64,000 bases of DNA from C-114 sp963719285 (GCA_963719285.1 CAVRBO010000001.1:372001-436000); one strand, 5' to 3'. Counted from the first letter of the stretch, positions 35,540 to 44,904 are shown. Made by a program: numbers and translations. The notes: generated by a model from the sequence alone, not told the origin.

Positions 35540-36040
35540 ATGCGGCTGGACTGGTGGGCTACCAAGGTCCGCCAGTTCCGGGCGCACGTCCGAGCGAGCG
35601 TGTCGCCGGCCGAGCGGGCGGAACTGGCGGACTGGATCAGCCCCGCTCAACTCGATGTCTTCGATGCGATGCCGGTCGCCGATCGGCGCCATGGGCTCGA
35701 TGTCGTGCGCCGGTTGCGGGCCGACAACGTGACCGACCAGGAACTGCTCCTCGCCGGATTGCTGCACGACGCGGGCAAGGGCCCCGGCGTGCGCCTGTGG
35801 CACCGGGTCGCCTGGTCGCTCGGCGAAGCGTGGGGCCCGTGGGTCGTGCGGTGGGCCGGCCGTCTTCCGGGGTTCGCACCCGCGCTCGACCGCATCCGGG
35901 ACCACGCGGAGCTGTCGGCCACCATGGCGGCCGATGCCGGCTGCTCCCCGCGCACGTGCGACCTGATCCGCTACCAGGCCGATCCGCACGACCCGGGCGC
36001 CGGGATGCAACTCAAGCGGGCCGACGAGGCCGTCACGTGA
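35540..36040 (+). CDS. HD-domain phosphohydrolase-like protein
   Basis: A 166-residue protein with metal-binding His in DRRHGLDVVRRL and the HD pair in LLAGLLHDAGKG, plus a further His in RIRDHAELSATMA and a final Asp-rich segment with RYQADPHDPG. This is the usual HD-superfamily set for a small cytoplasmic phosphohydrolase, possibly acting on nucleotides. It lies 4 bases after the site-2 protease gene and overlaps scpA by four bases. Confidence 0.8.
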   Translation: MRLDWWATKVRQFRAHVRASVSPAERAELADWISPAQLDVFDAMPVADRRHGLDVVRRLRADNVTDQELLLAGLLHDAGKGPGVRLWHRVAWSLGEAWGPWVVRWAGRLPGFAPALDRIRDHAELSATMAADAGCSPRTCDLIRYQADPHDPGAGMQLKRADEAVT

Positions 36041-36864
36041 CCGAACCCATCGTCGGCACGCCCGTCATGGCCGTGTCCCCACCCACGGTCGTCTTCGGCG
36101 AGGGGCGGCGACCGGAGACCGCCACGCTCGTGAGCCTTCCGGCGTTCGATGGCCCGTTGGGTCTCCTGCTCGCGCTGATCGAGTCGCAGAAGCTCGACGT
36201 GCTCACCGTCCCGCTCGGAGTGCTCGCCGGCGCCTACCTCGAGGCGCTCGCCGGTCTCGAGGGCGACCGGATCGGCAATGTCTCGGCCTTCGTGGCGGTC
36301 GCCAGCCAGCTCATCCTCATCAAGAGCCGGGCGATGCTGCCGCGTCGCGCATCCGAAACCGCGGGCGAGCCGTTCGCCGATGAGGGTGGTGACCCCGAGG
36401 CCGAGTTGCGGGCTCGACTGATCCTGTACCGGGCGTTCCGCGACGGTGGCCTGCGGCTGCAGGAGGGCGCGCTCACCCGGTTCGGGCTGTTCCGGCGCGA
36501 GCCCGCGGCCGCCCAGGCGGCGGCATTGGCCGGGTCGCGACCGCCGTCGTATCCGCCGCTCGATCCGGGCACCCTCCTGGACGCGATCGCCGACCTCGTC
36601 CGGATCGTGCCACCGCCGCCGACACCGCCCGAGGCGATGGCCCGGACCGTGACGATCGGCGAGCGGACGGAAGTCATCCGCGAAGCGCTCCGCCGGGCCG
36701 GGACGATCGTGCTCCAGGACCTGCTCCGCGACGTGCGCGATCGCGTCGTGGTGGCGGTCACATTCCTGGCCCTCCTCGAGCTGGCAAAGCAGCGCGAGGT
36801 CGTGCTCGAACAGGCCGAGCCGTGGGGGCCGATCGTCGCCCGCCCGGTCGAGGTCGTCCCGTGA
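36037..36864 (+). CDS. scpA: Segregation and condensation protein A
   Basis: A 275-residue kleisin subunit of the SMC-ScpAB condensin. The N-terminal SMC-neck-binding part reads FDGPLGLLLALIESQKLDVLTV and VAVASQLILIKSRAMLP; the C-terminal winged helix includes VVVAVTFLALLELAKQREV. GTG 36037 overlaps the previous stop, and the gene's last four bases overlap the scpB GTG, the classical scpA-scpB coupling. Confidence 0.94.
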   Translation: MTEPIVGTPVMAVSPPTVVFGEGRRPETATLVSLPAFDGPLGLLLALIESQKLDVLTVPLGVLAGAYLEALAGLEGDRIGNVSAFVAVASQLILIKSRAMLPRRASETAGEPFADEGGDPEAELRARLILYRAFRDGGLRLQEGALTRFGLFRREPAAAQAAALAGSRPPSYPPLDPGTLLDAIADLVRIVPPPPTPPEAMARTVTIGERTEVIREALRRAGTIVLQDLLRDVRDRVVVAVTFLALLELAKQREVVLEQAEPWGPIVARPVEVVP

Positions 36865-37553
36865 CCGATCTGGACGCCACCGAGCGGCGCGAGGCGCCCG
36901 AGGCCACAGACGATGGCGAGCGCGCCGCCGGCGCGACCGAAACCGCCGATGCCATGGAGCCGATCGAAGCCCCGCACGAGCTGACCGAGGCGGCCCTGGA
37001 GGCGCTCCTGTTCGTCGCCGAGAAGCCGCTCACGCGACGAGAGATCTCGGTCCTCGCCGGGGTCGACCGGGGCGTCGTCGACGAGCGCCTGGGCGACCTG
37101 GAGGTGAGCCTCGCCGGACGAGGGATCCGCCTCGTCGCGAGCGGCGAACGGGTCGAGCTCGTGACCTCGCCCGAAGCCGGAGCCCTCATCGCCCGGTACG
37201 TGGGCGCCGACGCGATCCGGTTGTCGCCGGCGGCCCTCGAGACCCTCGCGATCGTCGCGTACCGCCAGCCGATGACCAAGGCGGCGATCGAGCGGATCCG
37301 GGGCGTCGACTCCGACTACTCGATCCGGTCGCTCCTCCACCGGCGGCTCGTGGTCGATCTCGGCCGGGCGGACGCACCCGGCCGGCCGATCCTGTACGGA
37401 ACGGGCTTCGACTTCCTCGAGCGGTTCGGCCTCACCAGCCTCGACCAGCTGCCGCCGCTCGATGCGGAGGTCGCCGCGCGACTCGTCGCGTCGGATGCCG
37501 CCGACGCCGTCGACAGGGCGACCGGAGGCGAGCCCGGGTCGGTCGCGTCCTGA
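36861..37553 (+). CDS. scpB: Segregation and condensation protein B
   Basis: A 230-residue protein with two winged-helix domains: the first has LTEAALEALLFVAEKPLTRREI, the second the highly conserved LSPAALETLAIVAYRQPMTKAAIERIRGV. An acidic N-terminal extension of about 35 residues precedes them. It joins ScpA to the SMC complex. GTG 36861 overlaps scpA; its stop shares a base with the next ATG (TGATG). Confidence 0.94.
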   Translation: MTDLDATERREAPEATDDGERAAGATETADAMEPIEAPHELTEAALEALLFVAEKPLTRREISVLAGVDRGVVDERLGDLEVSLAGRGIRLVASGERVELVTSPEAGALIARYVGADAIRLSPAALETLAIVAYRQPMTKAAIERIRGVDSDYSIRSLLHRRLVVDLGRADAPGRPILYGTGFDFLERFGLTSLDQLPPLDAEVAARLVASDAADAVDRATGGEPGSVAS

Positions 37554-38344
37554 TGCCGACCGAGCGGCTCCAGAAGATCCTCGCCGCGGCCGGTGTGGCC
37601 TCGCGGCGTGCGAGCGAGGCGCTCATCGCCGATGGACGGGTCACGGTGGACGGGCTCGTGGCGACGCAGGGCCAGGCGGTGGACCCGAACACCGCACGGA
37701 TCGAGGTGGACGGCCGCCCGATCCCGGCGCCGGGGGCCGCGACGCCGGTCCACCTGCTGCTCCACAAGCCGGCCGGCGTGACGTCCACCGTCCGCGACCG
37801 CCATGCCACGACGACGGTGCTGGACCTCGTCCCGCGGGCACTCGTACCCGGTGGTGGTCGCCTGTATCCGGTGGGCCGCCTGGACCTCGACTCCGACGGG
37901 CTGCTGATCCTCACGAACGACGGGCCGTGGGCCGAACGGGTCCTCCATCCTCGATTCGGGGTGGAGCGCGAGTACGCGATCGGCGTCCGGATGCCCCTCG
38001 ACGTCGACCGGATCCGTGCCCTGGGGGAGGGGATCGCGCTCGAGGAGGGCGACGCCCTCCTCTACCACCTGCGACCGGCGACGCTGCCGGAAACGCGTCG
38101 GCTGGACGGCCTCCTGGCCCCGACCCCGCCGCGGCTCGCCTGGTACCGGGGCACGCTGCGCCAGGGTTGGAAGCGCCAGATCCGCCGGATGTTCGCGGCG
38201 GTCGGAGTGCCCGTCGAGCGCCTCGTCCGCGTTCGCATCGGTCCCGTCCGGCTCGAGACCCTGCGCAGCGGGGCCGTGCGGCCGCTCACCGGCGCGGAGA
38301 TCCGCGCCCTGGGCGCGGGCCACGTCAGCCGGCGGCCCGGCTGA
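37553..38344 (+). CDS. RluB/RsuA-family 23S/16S rRNA pseudouridine synthase
   Basis: A 263-residue synthase with an N-terminal S4 domain (RLQKILAAAGVASRRASEALI) and a catalytic domain in which the active Asp lies in LYPVGRLDLDSDGLLILTNDG. WKRQIRRMFAAVG is the conserved RNA-binding segment. It isomerises uridine in rRNA. The position after scpAB is widely conserved and fits RluB. Confidence 0.93.
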   Translation: MPTERLQKILAAAGVASRRASEALIADGRVTVDGLVATQGQAVDPNTARIEVDGRPIPAPGAATPVHLLLHKPAGVTSTVRDRHATTTVLDLVPRALVPGGGRLYPVGRLDLDSDGLLILTNDGPWAERVLHPRFGVEREYAIGVRMPLDVDRIRALGEGIALEEGDALLYHLRPATLPETRRLDGLLAPTPPRLAWYRGTLRQGWKRQIRRMFAAVGVPVERLVRVRIGPVRLETLRSGAVRPLTGAEIRALGAGHVSRRPG

Positions 38345-38374
38345 CCGCGGTACGGTCGTGGCGCGCCTCGTCGC

Positions 38375-38380
38375 TATGCT
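38375..38380 (+). promoter_or_regulatory. Putative -10 element (TATGCT) of cmk
   Basis: TATGCT ends 6 bases before the cmk GTG, so the predicted transcription start coincides with the start codon. No Shine-Dalgarno sequence fits in between. Confidence 0.42.
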
Positions 38381-38386
38381 GGGGCC

Positions 38387-39091
38387 GTGGACACCGCCGG
38401 CCGGGAACGCCGCCTCATCGTCGCGCTGGACGGACCGGGTTCGTCCGGCAAGAGCAGCGTCGGGGCGGCCGCCGCGCGCGAGCTCGGCTACCGGTTCGTG
38501 GACACCGGACTCCTGTACCGCGCGCTCACCTGGCTGTCGCTCGACCGCCACCTGACCCCGGCGGACCCGGCCGGACTCGCCGCACTCGTTCCGGAGGTCC
38601 ACCTCGCCCCCGACGCGCTGGGCCGCCTCGATCGGGTCGTGGTCGACGGCACGGACGTGACCGATGACGTGCACAGCGCGATCGTGGACCAGCACGTCTC
38701 GGATGTCGCCAAGACCCCTGAGGTGCGCGCGGCGTTCCTGCCGGTCCAGCGGGCGCTCGCCGCGGACGGCGGGATCATCGTCGCCGGGCGGGACATCGGC
38801 ACGGTCGTCCTGCCCCACGCGGATCTCAAGATCTTCCTCGACGCCTCCGTCGAGGAGCGCGCTCGCCGACGGACCAAGGAGCGCGAGATCGACCCGGACG
38901 GGCCCGAGGCGCGCTGGATCCTCGCCCAGCTCCGTCGGCGCGATGAGATCGACCGGAACCGGGCGGTCGCGCCGCTCCGGCCGGCCGACGACGCGCGCCA
39001 CATCCTGACCGACGGGAACCTGTTCGCCCAGACGGTGGCCGCCGTCGTCAAGACCATCCGCGAGGCGGCCGCCGCGCCGGTGGATCCGTGA
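38387..39091 (+). CDS. cmk: Cytidylate kinase
   Basis: A 234-residue NMP kinase for CMP and dCMP. The P-loop is LDGPGSSGKSSVGAAAA, followed by FVDTGLLYRALTW, the CMP-binding VAGRDIGTVVLPHADLKIFL and the lid RRTKEREIDPDG. GTG 38387 is the only suitable start. The last four bases overlap the next gene. Confidence 0.95.
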   Translation: MDTAGRERRLIVALDGPGSSGKSSVGAAAARELGYRFVDTGLLYRALTWLSLDRHLTPADPAGLAALVPEVHLAPDALGRLDRVVVDGTDVTDDVHSAIVDQHVSDVAKTPEVRAAFLPVQRALAADGGIIVAGRDIGTVVLPHADLKIFLDASVEERARRRTKEREIDPDGPEARWILAQLRRRDEIDRNRAVAPLRPADDARHILTDGNLFAQTVAAVVKTIREAAAAPVDP

Positions 39092-39891
39092 CGGACCCAC
39101 GCGAGCCAGGGGCCGCCGTCGACGCGCCGCCGCCGAAGCCGCTGCCCGACCACCTCACGCCGTTCATCCGCCTGGGCGCATTCGTCGCCCGGACGGTCAT
39201 GCGCTGTCTCACCCGCGTGACGGTCGACGGCCCATTCGACCGGATCCCCCGGGAGGGTCCGCTCATCATCGCCTCGAACCACCTGTCCAACGCCGACGGC
39301 GTGATCGTCGGGGGCTGGTTGACGCCCAGGCTCGGTCGTCGGATCCACTGGCTCGGCAAGCGCGAGATGCTCGACTGGCCGATCGTCGGCCCGATGGCCC
39401 GGGCCGGCTCGGTCCACCCGGTCGATCGGGGTGCCGCCGACGTGGAGGCCTTCCGGCTCGCCCAGCGGATCCTCGACGAGGGTCACGTGCTCGTCGTCTT
39501 CCCCGAGGGGACCAGGAGCACGACCGGCGGCCTCCAGGAGGCCAAGGACGGCCTGGCCCTGCTGGCCCTCCGGTCCGGCGCCCCGATCCTGCCGGTCGGC
39601 GTGTCGGGCACGGACCGGTTCTGGCCCCGCGGGACGTTCATCCGGCCCGGTGGTCGGGTCGGCCTGCGCATCGGTGAGGCGTTCCGGCTCGCCGACGTGA
39701 TCCCGGACGGCGTGGACCGCAAGACGGCCAAACGGCTCGCGACCGCCGAGATCATGGCCCGGATCGCCGCGGTCCTGCCCGAGCGCCATCGCGGAGCCTA
39801 CGGGGCCGCCATGGACGCGGAACCTCCGGCCGCCGTCCCGCCGCCGGCCTCCGAAGCCGACCCGGCGGCCACCGACGAGCCGTCCGCCTGA
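39088..39891 (+). CDS. 1-acyl-sn-glycerol-3-phosphate acyltransferase (PlsC-like)
   Basis: A 267-residue membrane-associated acyltransferase that makes phosphatidic acid. Block 1 HX4D is NHLSNADG, block 3 is VVFPEGTRSTTGG, and block 4 is PILPVGVSGTDRFWP. A hydrophobic N-terminal segment probably tethers it. The C-terminal 30 residues are Ala/Pro-rich and variable. GTG 39088 overlaps cmk; a cmk-plsC-ispH-der order is common in bacteria. Confidence 0.92.
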   Translation: MTDPREPGAAVDAPPPKPLPDHLTPFIRLGAFVARTVMRCLTRVTVDGPFDRIPREGPLIIASNHLSNADGVIVGGWLTPRLGRRIHWLGKREMLDWPIVGPMARAGSVHPVDRGAADVEAFRLAQRILDEGHVLVVFPEGTRSTTGGLQEAKDGLALLALRSGAPILPVGVSGTDRFWPRGTFIRPGGRVGLRIGEAFRLADVIPDGVDRKTAKRLATAEIMARIAAVLPERHRGAYGAAMDAEPPAAVPPPASEADPAATDEPSA

Positions 39892-39914
39892 CCGGCTTCG
39901 AGGTCACCCCGTGC

Positions 39915-39920
39915 GATACT
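39915..39920 (+). promoter_or_regulatory. Putative -10 element (GATACT) of ispH
   Basis: GATACT ends 9 bases before the ispH ATG in a 38-base gap after the acyltransferase gene; again no ribosome binding site is evident. Confidence 0.35.
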
Positions 39921-39929
39921 TGCCCTGAG

Positions 39930-40904
39930 ATGGGCACCGTCGCAGAGATCCACATCGCACGCCGGACCGGCTTCTGCTATGGCGTCCGCGAGGCCATCGA
40001 CAAGGCCAAGGAGGCCTCCGCGGCCGGCAAGACGACCCATACCCTGGGCCAGGTCGTCCACAACGAGGGCGTGATCGCCGACCTCGAGGCCCTGGGCATC
40101 CAGACCGTCGAGAGTCTGGACGACGTGGATCATGGCGCGGCCGTCGTCATCCGCGCCCACGGCGTCCGCCCGGAGGTCATGGAGCGCGCCGCCGAACGTG
40201 GCCTGGAGGTCATCGACGGCACCTGCACGTGGGTCATCCAGGAACAGCGCGAGATCGTCCGCCTGGTCGAGGAGGGCTACACGATCGTGCTGCTCGGCAC
40301 GCCGCGCCATCCCGAAGTCGTCGGTCTCCTCGGCTTCGCCCCCGACGCGATCGTCGTCGACGAGGAAGAGGATTGGGTCACCATCCCGCGGCGCAAGAAG
40401 ATGGCCCTCATCAGCCAGAGCACGCAGCCGCCCTGGAAGTTCGAGAAGCTGGCCGCGTTCATGGTCGGGCGGAGCCACGAGCTCAAGATCATCAACACGG
40501 TCTGCCCGGTCACGATCCGGCGCCAGGAGGACACCCTCGAGGCGGCCCGGACGGTGGACCTGATGGTCGTCGTGGGCGGGCGCAGCAGCGCCAACACCAA
40601 GGAACTGACCCGGCTGTGCGGGATCGCCGGCACCGAAGCCGTCCAGGTCGAAGGCGTCAGCGACCTGGACGACCCGGCCGTCTTCGTCGGGAAGCGGGTC
40701 GTCGGCGTCACCGGCGGCACGTCCACCCCGATCGAGGATCTGCGCGACGTCGCGCGGCGCGTCCTCGAGCTCGCCGGCACGCCCGATGCCGCGGCGCGGG
40801 CCGGTGAGTTGGCACTCGCCGCGCTCTCCTCGGCGGCCACGCCGGCCGGCCGGACGACCTCGCTCCCGACGACCCCGACGCCGACCGCGTCCGGCGCCGC
40901 ATAG
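39930..40904 (+). CDS. ispH: 4-hydroxy-3-methylbut-2-enyl diphosphate reductase
   Basis: A 324-residue Fe-S enzyme of the last MEP step, producing IPP and DMAPP. The three cluster cysteines are present: RRTGFCYGVREA, DGTCTWV and NTVCPVTIRRQ. HTLGQVVHNEGVI and RAHGVRP are the substrate-binding histidine segments; VTGGTSTPIEDL is typical of the C-terminus. About 35 extra low-complexity residues end the protein. Together with dxs it shows that this organism uses the MEP route. Confidence 0.96.
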   Translation: MGTVAEIHIARRTGFCYGVREAIDKAKEASAAGKTTHTLGQVVHNEGVIADLEALGIQTVESLDDVDHGAAVVIRAHGVRPEVMERAAERGLEVIDGTCTWVIQEQREIVRLVEEGYTIVLLGTPRHPEVVGLLGFAPDAIVVDEEEDWVTIPRRKKMALISQSTQPPWKFEKLAAFMVGRSHELKIINTVCPVTIRRQEDTLEAARTVDLMVVVGGRSSANTKELTRLCGIAGTEAVQVEGVSDLDDPAVFVGKRVVGVTGGTSTPIEDLRDVARRVLELAGTPDAAARAGELALAALSSAATPAGRTTSLPTTPTPTASGAA

Positions 40905-40914
40905 GCCCGCCGCG

Positions 40915-42761
40915 ATGAACGCTCTGCCGATCGTCGCCATCGTCGGGCGCCCGAACGTGGGCAAGAGCACGCTCTTCAACCGGATCCTGGGCCACCGGAC
41001 CGCGATCGTCGAGGACCGGGCCCGGACCACGCGCGACCGCCTGTACGGCGATGCGGAATGGAACGGTCGGCGATTCATCGTCGTCGACACCGGCGGCCTG
41101 GAGCTGGACCCCGACGATCCGATCGAGGCCAGGGTCCAGGAGCAGGCGCGCCTGGCCATCGCCGAGGCGGATGTCATCGTCCTGGTCGTCGATGCCGCCG
41201 TGGGCATCACGCCGTCGGACGAAGAGGCCGCGGCGATCCTGCGCCGCGCCTCCGCCCCGGTCCTCGTGGCCGTGAACAAGGCCGACAACGAGCGCCGGGA
41301 ATTCGAGGGCGCCGAGTTCTACGCGCTCGGCTGGGAGGAGACGCACCAGATCAGCGCCGCCCACGGTCGCGGGACCGGCGATCTGCTCGACGCGATCGTC
41401 TGGGCACTGCCGGCCGAGACCGCCGACGAGATCGCCCGCAAGGCGCGTGAGGCCGAGGGCGACGAGTGGGCCCGTGACGTCGCGGAAGGTCGCCTGGAGC
41501 CGATCCTGGCCGGCCTGGGCGATGACGAGTCCGACGAGGACGACGCCGACCTGACCGAGGCCGACATCGAGGCCCGCAGATGGGACGCGGCGATCGCCGC
41601 GGACGCCGACCGCTCCCCGGCTGCCATCGCGTTCGTGGGTCGGCCGAACGTCGGCAAGTCGAGCCTGCTCAACGCCCTCCTCGGCGAGGACCGGGCGATC
41701 GTGTCGGACATCCCGGGCACGACCCGCGACGCGATCGACACGCGGCTCGCGTGGGGTCGCAGCGAGATCGTGCTCATCGACACGGCCGGGATCAAGCGGC
41801 GGGGCAAGGTCGCGTCGGGCCCGGCGGCCGAGAAGTATTCGACCCTCCGGGCGCTCAAGGCCATCGGCCGGGCGGACGTCGCGATCCTGGTGATCGATGC
41901 CGTGGAGGGCCTGACCGGGCAGGACGCCCACGTCGCGGGCTACGTCGTCGAGGAGGGCAAGGGCCTCGTGGTGGCGATCAACAAGTGGGACCTCGTCGCC
42001 GAGAAGACCGACAAGACGTTCGAGCAGTACGTCGAGTGGATCCGCCACGAGGTCCCGTTCCTCGACTTCGCGCCCGTCATCAGCGTCAGCGCGAAGACCG
42101 GCCAGCGCATCGGCCGGGTCCTGGAGGCCGCGGTCGACATCTGGGGCGAACGCCGCCGGCGCATCTCCACGGGCGAGCTGAACCGCGTCCTCGCCTCGGC
42201 CACGGAACGCCAGCTGCCGCCGATCGTGAAGGGTCGCCGGCCCAAGATCTTCTACGCGACCCAGGCCGCCGTGGCCCCGCCGACGTTCGTGTTCTTCGCG
42301 AACGACGCGGGATCGGTCCACTTCAGCTACCGGCGCTACCTCGAGAACCGCATCCGCGACTCGTTCGGGTTCGCCGGCACGCCGCTTCGGCTCGTGTTCC
42401 GCGACCGCAGTGCCGTGAAACTGCCGCGGCGCAAGAAGCCCGGCGCGGCGCCGGGGCGTCGACCCGCGTCCGGCCGCCCGTCGACCGCGAGCAGGACGTC
42501 GGGCGCGATCGCCGCAGCGCCGTCTCCGACGAAGGCCACGAAGAGCGCCACCAGGTCGGCGACCAAGTCGACGACCAAGTCGGTCACGAAGGCCACGGCG
42601 AAGCCCGGCAACGATTCCGGTGCGAAGCCCGGTGCGAAGCCCACGCCTTCCGGAGCGCCACGCCCGACCAGAGCGCCAAACCCGCGTCCACGCGGAGCGC
42701 CAAGCCCACGGCGACCCGGCGCCGCCGGCCGGCCTCCGGTCGAAGCCCTCGGCCCTCATGA
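40915..42761 (+). CDS. der: Ribosome-assembly GTPase Der, frameshifted in its C-terminal tail
   Basis: About 615 residues when corrected. Two tandem G domains are complete: GRPNVGKSTLFNRIL, DTGGLELD and NKAD, then GRPNVGKSSLLNALL, DTAGIKRRGKV and NKWD. The KH-like domain ends RLVFRDRSAVKLPRRKK. A Lys/Ala/Thr-rich tail follows. Without correction the frame runs through the whole of gpsA. A missing base near 42650 would join the tail to the frame that stops at 42761, giving a further AKPA/SAKPTAT-like basic tail and an ATGA overlap with gpsA. The globular domains are unaffected. The exact site is uncertain because the tail is low-complexity. Confidence 0.92.
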
Positions 42762-43843
42762 CGGACGCCGGGGAGCGCGGTCCCAGGTCGACCCGTGGAC
42801 CGGCCCGCGTCGCGGTCGTGGGAGCCGGGGCGTGGGGGACCACGCTCGCGATCCTGCTGGGTCGCAACGAGCCGGTGACCCTGTGGTGCCGGACGGAGGA
42901 GAGCGCCGCGCGCATCGCCGCGGAACGCCGGAACGAGCTCCGTCTCCCGGGCGTGGACCTCTCGCCGGGGGTACGGCCGACCTCGGACCCCGCGGCCGTC
43001 GCCGGGGCCGACCTCGTCATCATCGCCGTGCCGTCGGCCTACGTGCGCGAGGTCATGCTCCTCGTCGGCCCCTCGATCAGTCCGGTCGCGGACGTCCTGT
43101 CGGTCGTGAAGGGCCTCGAGCGGGGCACCCTCCTGCGGATGAGCGAGGTGATCGCCGATGCCGGGGGCATCGAGCCGTCCCGGATCGGGGCGCTATCCGG
43201 TCCGAACCTCGCCGCCGAGATCGCCCGCAGCCTGCCCGCGTCGGCCGTCGTCGCCGCGTCGGACATCGCGCTCGCGGAGCGGGTCCAGGTCCGGCTCGGG
43301 ACCCGGCGTTTCCGGATCTACGTCAACGGCGACCTGCTCGGGGTCGAGTTGTGCGGGGCGCTCAAGAACATCATCGCGATCGCGGCGGGCGCCGCCGACG
43401 GGCTCGGCTTCGGCGACAACGGCAAGGCCGGGCTCATGACCCGCGGCCTGGCCGAGATGATCCGGGTCGGCATCGCCGCCGGCGCGAACCCGCTCACCTT
43501 CGCCGGCCTGGCCGGCCTGGGCGACGTGGTGGCCACGTGCGGGTCGACGCTCTCGCGCAACCATCGGCTGGGCGTGGAGCTCGCCGCCGGCCGGAAGTGG
43601 GCGGAGATCGAAGCATCCCTCCCGGGTGTCGCCGAGGGCGCCTACACCGTCGAGGCGGCCGTGGGCCTGGCCGAGCGCCTCGACGTCGACATGCCGATCG
43701 CCCGGGAGGTGCATCGCGCCCTCTTCGAGGGCAAGGATGTCCGGCGCTGCCTCGTGGACCTGCTCGCCCGGGAGTCGAAGGACGAGCTTGCCGACGCCCG
43801 CGCCTGGCTCTCCGCACGCGACACGCCGCCGGCCCAGGCCTGA
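42758..43843 (+). CDS. gpsA: Glycerol-3-phosphate dehydrogenase (NAD(P)+)
   Basis: A 361-residue enzyme reducing dihydroxyacetone phosphate for phospholipid synthesis. The nucleotide-binding loop is VAVVGAGAWGTTLA, then VKGLERGTLLRMSEV, LSGPNLAAEIA, the catalytic lysine region CGALKNIIAIAAG and GLAGLGDVVATCGSTLSRNHRLG. ATG 42758 overlaps the corrected der stop. It completes a phospholipid-related set with the PlsC-like gene upstream. Confidence 0.96.
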   Translation: MTDAGERGPRSTRGPARVAVVGAGAWGTTLAILLGRNEPVTLWCRTEESAARIAAERRNELRLPGVDLSPGVRPTSDPAAVAGADLVIIAVPSAYVREVMLLVGPSISPVADVLSVVKGLERGTLLRMSEVIADAGGIEPSRIGALSGPNLAAEIARSLPASAVVAASDIALAERVQVRLGTRRFRIYVNGDLLGVELCGALKNIIAIAAGAADGLGFGDNGKAGLMTRGLAEMIRVGIAAGANPLTFAGLAGLGDVVATCGSTLSRNHRLGVELAAGRKWAEIEASLPGVAEGAYTVEAAVGLAERLDVDMPIAREVHRALFEGKDVRRCLVDLLARESKDELADARAWLSARDTPPAQA

Positions 43844-43881
43844 TCTACGCGAGGCGCGTCGGGCTCGCCGAGCCCGGCTGG

Positions 43882-43887
43882 TACACT
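43882..43887 (+). promoter_or_regulatory. Putative -10 element (TACACT) of the tRNA-Pro gene
   Basis: TACACT ends 10 bases before the 5' end of the mature tRNA, a suitable distance for a short precursor leader. Confidence 0.4.
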
Positions 43888-43897
43888 GGCCGCCTGT

Positions 43898-43974
43898 CGG
43901 GGCGTGGCGCAGCCTGGTAGCGCACCTGAATGGGGTTCAGGAGGCCGAGCGTTCGAATCGCTCCGCCCCGACCA
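43898..43974 (+). tRNA. tRNA-Pro (anticodon GGG)
   Basis: A complete 77-base cloverleaf. The acceptor stem CGGGGCG pairs with CGCCCCG, the D arm contains AGCCTGGTAG, the anticodon stem CCTGA/TCAGG encloses loop ATGGGGT (anticodon GGG, reading CCC/CCU), and the T loop is GTTCGAATC. Discriminator A is followed by an encoded CCA end. A C1 start is typical of bacterial tRNA-Pro. Confidence 0.97.
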
Positions 43975-43989
43975 CTCACCTGAGCACGA

Positions 43990-44021
43990 AAGGCCCCTCA
44001 CGGCATCGCCGGCGGGGCCTT
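43990..44021 (+). terminator. Hairpin terminator after tRNA-Pro
   Basis: AAGGCCCC and GGGGCCTT form an 8-bp stem around a 16-base loop, starting 16 bases after the tRNA. There is no long T run, as is usual in such GC-rich genomes. Confidence 0.55.
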
Positions 44022-44172
44022 CCAATTCGTCGGTACCACAGGCGGTACCACGACTAGCCTGATGCGCGGCGCCCGAGGATGGCGTCCGTGCGGTCCGCGG
44101 ATCGCCGGAGGATGGCGGGGGTGAGGTGGACGGATCACCTTGCCCGACTCGAGCGCGACGCAGAGCGATCGG

Positions 44173-44904
44173 TCAGGCAGCCTCGACGACCAGCCCCAGA
44201 GCGGTCCAGAAGTCACGCTCGGCGATGACCGGGACGCGGTATTCATTCGCCTTGCGCTGGTTGCCTGAGATCGTCGCGTCGTCGCAGTCGACGAGGAGCC
44301 GGACCTGCTCGGTGACCCGAGCGTGGACCTCGATCCCGGCCGCCTTGGCGAACCCTTCCGACAATTCGCGATCGAGCTTGTAGCCGTCGACGGCGTACCC
44401 GCTGTCGCCCGTGAAGGCGATCACCTGCCCGACCCACGGGTTACCGCGTGACGGAACCTGGGCGGCTGGTTCGTGGAGGCCGAGAAGCCGCGCGGGCGAC
44501 GCGATGTGGAGCAGGATGCCGACGTCCGCCCACGATCCATCGGGACGCAGCCGGCCGCTCATCACAACGGCCCGGACGAGTGGAACAAGGCCGTCCGACC
44601 GGCAGCGATCCATGACAGGCCGATATCGGACGGCGTCGAACCTCGGCAGATAGCCGCAGATCTCCCCGCCGATCTGCACCGCGACCGCGTTCCGGTCGAA
44701 CTCGTTGTCAGGTTCCGCGATCAGGAGCGCGTCGACGACCTCATGATGCCCTTCGGGGTGTCGCCCCAGTGCCGAGTCGATAGCGTCACGGTGATGCCAC
44801 GTCCCGACAACGGCCAGAGGCGGGCCTTCGTCGAGTCGTCGGTAGGCCACCGGGGACGAGGCACTGACCTCGGACCCACCGAACAGACGCTTGAAGAACC
44901 CCAT
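44173..44904 (-). CDS. HIRAN-BRCT domain protein
   Basis: A 243-residue protein starting MGFFKRLFGGSE. Residues about 28-110 resemble a HIRAN domain (VVGTWHHRDAIDSALG, then LLIAEPDNEFDRNAVAVQIGGEICGYLP across two segments), a fold that binds DNA ends in helicases. Residues about 160-243 resemble a BRCT domain (VGQVIAFTGDSG, LLVDCDDATISGNQRKANEY and a final AERDFWTALGL). The combination suggests recognition of damaged or branched DNA, but no catalytic domain is present. It opens the accessory-looking block after tRNA-Pro and is transcribed towards the tRNA. Confidence 0.75.
   Translation of the reverse strand: MGFFKRLFGGSEVSASSPVAYRRLDEGPPLAVVGTWHHRDAIDSALGRHPEGHHEVVDALLIAEPDNEFDRNAVAVQIGGEICGYLPRFDAVRYRPVMDRCRSDGLVPLVRAVVMSGRLRPDGSWADVGILLHIASPARLLGLHEPAAQVPSRGNPWVGQVIAFTGDSGYAVDGYKLDRELSEGFAKAAGIEVHARVTEQVRLLVDCDDATISGNQRKANEYRVPVIAERDFWTALGLVVEAA

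Noticed and set aside
40915..43920. A Der protein of about 1,000 residues covering gpsA
   Set aside because: The second half is the out-of-frame shadow of gpsA, which has all its motifs in its own frame.
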